From Spirochaetaceae bacterium (lineage in GTDB: Bacteria > Spirochaetota > Spirochaetia > Treponematales > Breznakiellaceae), in NCBI GenBank assembly GCA_031267955.1, contig JAIRYB010000115.1, positions 1 to 7,759 of the forward strand: DNA of 7,759 nucleotides. The letters are read 5' to 3'. The position numbers and the translations under genes are program-made. Positions 5,600-7,759 of the stretch are shown here, in pieces. The notes under the pieces are model-generated. The model searched no databases, was not told where the DNA came from, and was given only the letters and a program-made list of their open reading frames with translations. Numbering within the stretch: the stretch's first letter is position 1; every line of letters starts with the position of its first letter.

Positions 5600-7006
5600 T
5601 CATAACGCGGTTGCAACCGCCGCTTCGGCGGCCTGGGCGGGCACCCCGGCGGTCCGTACCGCTTTTTCGCGGGCTTTTTCGGCGGCCTGCCTTGCGCGCA
5701 GCCGGTCTTTCCCAATTCTGAAACGCTGCACCAGCCGGATCCGGGCCGGGCATACATAGGTACAGGCGCCGCACTCGATACAATCCAAAAGCCCCGCCCG
5801 GACCGCCTCGTCAAGATCCCCCGCTTCCAGGGCGTTGTTCATCAGCACCGGGGAAAGCCTGCACGAACAGTTCCGGATACACCGGCTGCAGCGGATGCAG
5901 GGACCTTCGGCGGCCATGTAAGTTTCCTCTTCCGTCATCAGAATAACCCCGGAGGTATTTTTCTGAATGGGAATCGCCAAAGAAGGCACCGCGCTTCCCA
6001 TCATGGGGCCGCCGAACAGAATCTTCCGCAGCTTCCCGTAATCAACATCAATAAAATCCGGAATCAAATCGCTTACCAGGGTCCCGACGGCGGCCTGTAT
6101 ATTTTTCGGCGTCTTGCACGCCCCGCCCGATACGGTAAGCCCCCGCTCGATCAGGGGTTTGCCCAGGGAAAAAGCCTCGGCAATCGCCGACAGGGTTCCC
6201 ACATTCGAGACAATGCACCCCACGTCCATGGGAAGGCCGCCGGAAGGCACTTCCCGGCCTGTCAGGGCGGTAATAAGCAGTTTTTCGCCCCCCTGGGGGT
6301 AGCGGGTCTTGCAGAGGCCGACCTCGATGGTCCCCGGATGCGGTATTTCGGCGACGGCCTTTTCAATTTTTGGGATAAGCGGCGCTTTGTTGTCTTCCAT
6401 GCCGATAATAGCCCGGCTTACCCCGGTAATTTTCATTGCAATGGCAAGCCCCCGGACCAGAGTCAGGGTTTTCTCGCTGACAAGCGCCTCATCGGTGGTA
6501 AGGTAAGGCTCGCATTCGGCGCCGTCGGCAATAAGCACGTCAATCGGCTTGTTTTGCGGGGGCGACAGCTTAATATGGGCCGGGAAGCCCGCCCCCCCCA
6601 TGCCGATGATCCCCGCTTCCCGTATCCGGCCAAGGGCTTCTTCTTTTGTACAGCGGTCTATATCCAGCGGGGGCATAAAATCGGTCTCGTCCGCGCCCGC
6701 CTCGATAACGACGCAAAGCCCGTCCGTATTGCCCGACAGGGGCCGGGGTTCGATTTTTTTGACTATTCCCGCGATGGAAGCGTGGACCGGTACGGTCAGC
6801 GGGCCGGGATTAATCGCGTCGGCGATTTTCTGGCCCCGCTTAACTTGGTCGCCTATCGCGACCAAAGGCTTGTTCGGGGCCCCGAAGTGCTGGTTTAGCG
6901 GAATTACCACCTGTTTCGGCGCAGGAGCGGCCTCCGCGGGCTTTCCCTCGGTGGCGTGTTTCCTGCCGGGCAAAAACAGGCCTCTCTTAAACGTCTTTGC
7001 CGCCAT
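5600..7006 (-). CDS. rnfC: Rnf electron transport complex subunit C (NADH-side Fe-S protein)
   Basis: RnfC is the peripheral cytoplasmic subunit that exchanges electrons with NAD(H) and carries flavin and two [4Fe-4S] clusters. The 468 residues show the N-terminal lipoyl-like region (about 30-105, GDQVKRGQKIADA). Next is a glycine-rich nucleotide/flavin-binding motif GMGGAGFPAHIKL (135-147) with GAECEPYLTTDE (162-173), as in NuoF-type proteins, then YPQGGEKLL (236-244). Cluster motifs are C370/C373/C376/C380 and C409/C412/C415/C419. The first is followed by serine and another cysteine (CSC) in place of the usual proline. The tail after about 435 is short, alanine- and arginine-rich and probably helical, like a brief version of the long RnfC tails of gamma-proteobacteria. 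It is the first gene of the block; the start at 7006 has GAGGAG 7 nt ahead. Confidence 0.97.
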   Translation of the reverse strand: MAAKTFKRGLFLPGRKHATEGKPAEAAPAPKQVVIPLNQHFGAPNKPLVAIGDQVKRGQKIADAINPGPLTVPVHASIAGIVKKIEPRPLSGNTDGLCVVIEAGADETDFMPPLDIDRCTKEEALGRIREAGIIGMGGAGFPAHIKLSPPQNKPIDVLIADGAECEPYLTTDEALVSEKTLTLVRGLAIAMKITGVSRAIIGMEDNKAPLIPKIEKAVAEIPHPGTIEVGLCKTRYPQGGEKLLITALTGREVPSGGLPMDVGCIVSNVGTLSAIAEAFSLGKPLIERGLTVSGGACKTPKNIQAAVGTLVSDLIPDFIDVDYGKLRKILFGGPMMGSAVPSLAIPIQKNTSGVILMTEEETYMAAEGPCIRCSRCIRNCSCRLSPVLMNNALEAGDLDEAVRAGLLDCIECGACTYVCPARIRLVQRFRIGKDRLRARQAAEKAREKAVRTAGVPAQAAEAAVATAL

Positions 7007-7035
7007 TTATGGTCTCCTCATAATGCATATCTACC

Positions 7036-7052
7036 ATTTATATAAATTTATA
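7036..7052. promoter_or_regulatory. Overlapping AT-rich palindromes in the rnf leader (possible operator)
   Basis: Two perfect 12-bp palindromes overlap: atttatataaat at 7036-7047 and tataaatttata at 7041-7052, with centres 5 bp apart. They lie just downstream of the predicted transcription start and upstream of the rnfC Shine-Dalgarno, where a repressor could block transcription. In an AT-rich leader such symmetry can arise by chance, and I do not recognise it as a known regulator site. Confidence 0.35.
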
Positions 7053-7060
7053 TCCATAAA

Positions 7061-7088
7061 ATTATACTGATAAAAATCCGGTAGTCAA
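7061..7088 (-). promoter_or_regulatory. Sigma-70-type promoter of the rnf operon
   Basis: On the minus strand a -35 box TTGACT (7088-7083) and a perfect -10 box TATAAT (7066-7061) are separated by 16 bp. Transcription would start near 7054, giving a leader of about 48 nt before the rnfC ATG at 7006. It is the best promoter match I found in the window and it heads the whole seven-gene block. The -35 box lies about 50 bp from the decayed transposase gene. Confidence 0.75.
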
Positions 7089-7140
7089 GGGGATATCGGC
7101 AGTAATCTTACTTTTACAAAATTTATGGTAAAACAGAGAC

Positions 7141-7759
7141 ATGGGACGGGGAATATTACCGGTACAGATGAGCCGGTTTGATGAAGTTGGGGGACAGGCC
7201 GAGGGGAAGTCGGCATGGAAGCGGCGGGAGGGGTTCAATTTGACCTATGCCTTCGCCGATGCGGTAAAAAGCGCCTTCGGGATATTTCTGTTTCAGCACC
7301 TGTCGATGTTGAGCTATCAGGAATCGCTGGGCCGGGGGAACCAGAGGGACAATGCGGAAAACATCCTTGGGGTGAAGGAAATACCGTGCAACAACCAGAT
7401 AACCAGGCTGCTGGACGAGGCAGGACCCGAAGGATTTGACGGAAACTTCAAAGCGGGCACAGCAGGCGGAAGATTATGGGATATTGGACCAGTATAAGGT
7501 ACTGGACGGCGGGGTATTGCGAGCGGAGAGCGGCACAACGGCTGCTGGAAAAACAGGGGGAATACTACAAAACATTGAAGGCCACGCTGCTGGGGGATGA
7601 TTTAGACGCCAACCACAACACCTGCACGGCGGTTCTGGACAAGGGCTTGAGCTTTCTGTTCGCCTGCAAGGACGAATCACACCCCTGGATAGCCGAACAA
7701 TATAAGCGGAGTGAGCCGGAAACGCTCACGGTTACCGAATGGGATGGGAAAAGCCATCT
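7141..7759 (+). pseudogene. Decayed DDE transposase (IS4-like type), frameshifted, internally deleted and cut by the window edge
   Basis: Transposase sequence continues across three frames. Frame one runs from 7141 to about 7458 and includes DAVKSAFGIFLFQHLSML and LGVKEIPCNNQITRLLDE. The reading then shifts near 7459 (one extra base or two missing) to QQAEDYGILDQYKVLDGGVL, up to about 7517. At about 7518 a third frame starts with CERRAAQRLLEKQGEYY, then TLKATLLGDDLDANHNTC and DESHPWIAEQY, and runs off the right edge. In relatives as I recall them, the segment between LDGGVL and the CER motif holds the first catalytic aspartate and a Cys-rich stretch of roughly 70-90 residues; that part is missing here. 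The gene therefore cannot make an active enzyme. The exact IS family is uncertain, and the inverted repeat ends are not identified. Confidence 0.82.

Noticed and set aside
4598..5605. Long plus-strand reading frame antisense to rnfD
   Set aside because: It is the complement of a clearly recognised gene. The translation is rich in Arg, Gly and Pro with no domain, as expected of a shadow frame in GC-rich DNA.
7007..7021. Four-codon leader ORF (ATG AGG AGA CCA TAA) directly before the rnfC start
   Set aside because: Its codons are the rnfC Shine-Dalgarno itself and it has no ribosome site of its own, so it is most likely a coincidence.

Overview
The window carries one long, tightly packed minus-strand gene block that fills most of it. 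Transcribed from right to left, it encodes all six subunits of the Rnf complex in the order rnfC-rnfD-rnfG-rnfE-rnfA-rnfB, followed 27 bp later by a DUF815-type AAA+ ATPase. The order C-D-G-E-A-B is the arrangement known from clostridia and other anaerobes, not the proteobacterial A-B-C-D-G-E. Junctions are short: two ATGA overlaps (rnfD/rnfG and rnfG/rnfE), one Shine-Dalgarno overlapping the previous stop (rnfE/rnfA), and gaps of 27, 45 and 27 bp. A near-consensus sigma-70-type promoter (TTGACT-16-TATAAT) lies ahead of rnfC, so a single transcript of about 6.7 kb is the simplest reading.

Rnf complexes sit in the cytoplasmic membrane and couple electron flow between reduced ferredoxin and NAD+ to Na+ or H+ translocation. 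RnfC is the NADH-side Fe-S/flavin protein. RnfB is the multi-cluster ferredoxin-like subunit. RnfA and RnfE are paired membrane subunits that hold a shared Fe-S centre. RnfD and RnfG carry covalent FMN. All six look intact. The flavin-attachment motifs of RnfD and RnfG both deviate from the usual [S/T]GAT core while keeping the acceptor threonine. No ApbE/Ftp-type flavin transferase is in the window. The ATPase has intact Walker A and B motifs, but its link to Rnf is only positional.

The left 320 bp hold no supported gene. They contain two identical 80-bp, very GC-rich direct repeats (1-80 and 228-307), the second only 13 bp from the ATPase stop codon, and a set of competing hairpins at 188-223. 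On the right, from 7141 to the window end on the plus strand, lies a decayed DDE transposase gene with one frameshift and an apparent internal deletion. It diverges from the rnf promoter.

Organism: an anaerobic, fairly GC-rich bacterium. The Rnf protein sequences, the GC-rich repeat type and the transposase type remind me of termite- or insect-gut Treponema (spirochaetes). That is recall, not a search, and is tentative. The window is mostly a conventional energy-conservation operon. The points most worth a second look are the variant flavinylation motifs, the co-transcribed ATPase, the repeats and the operator-like leader of rnfC.
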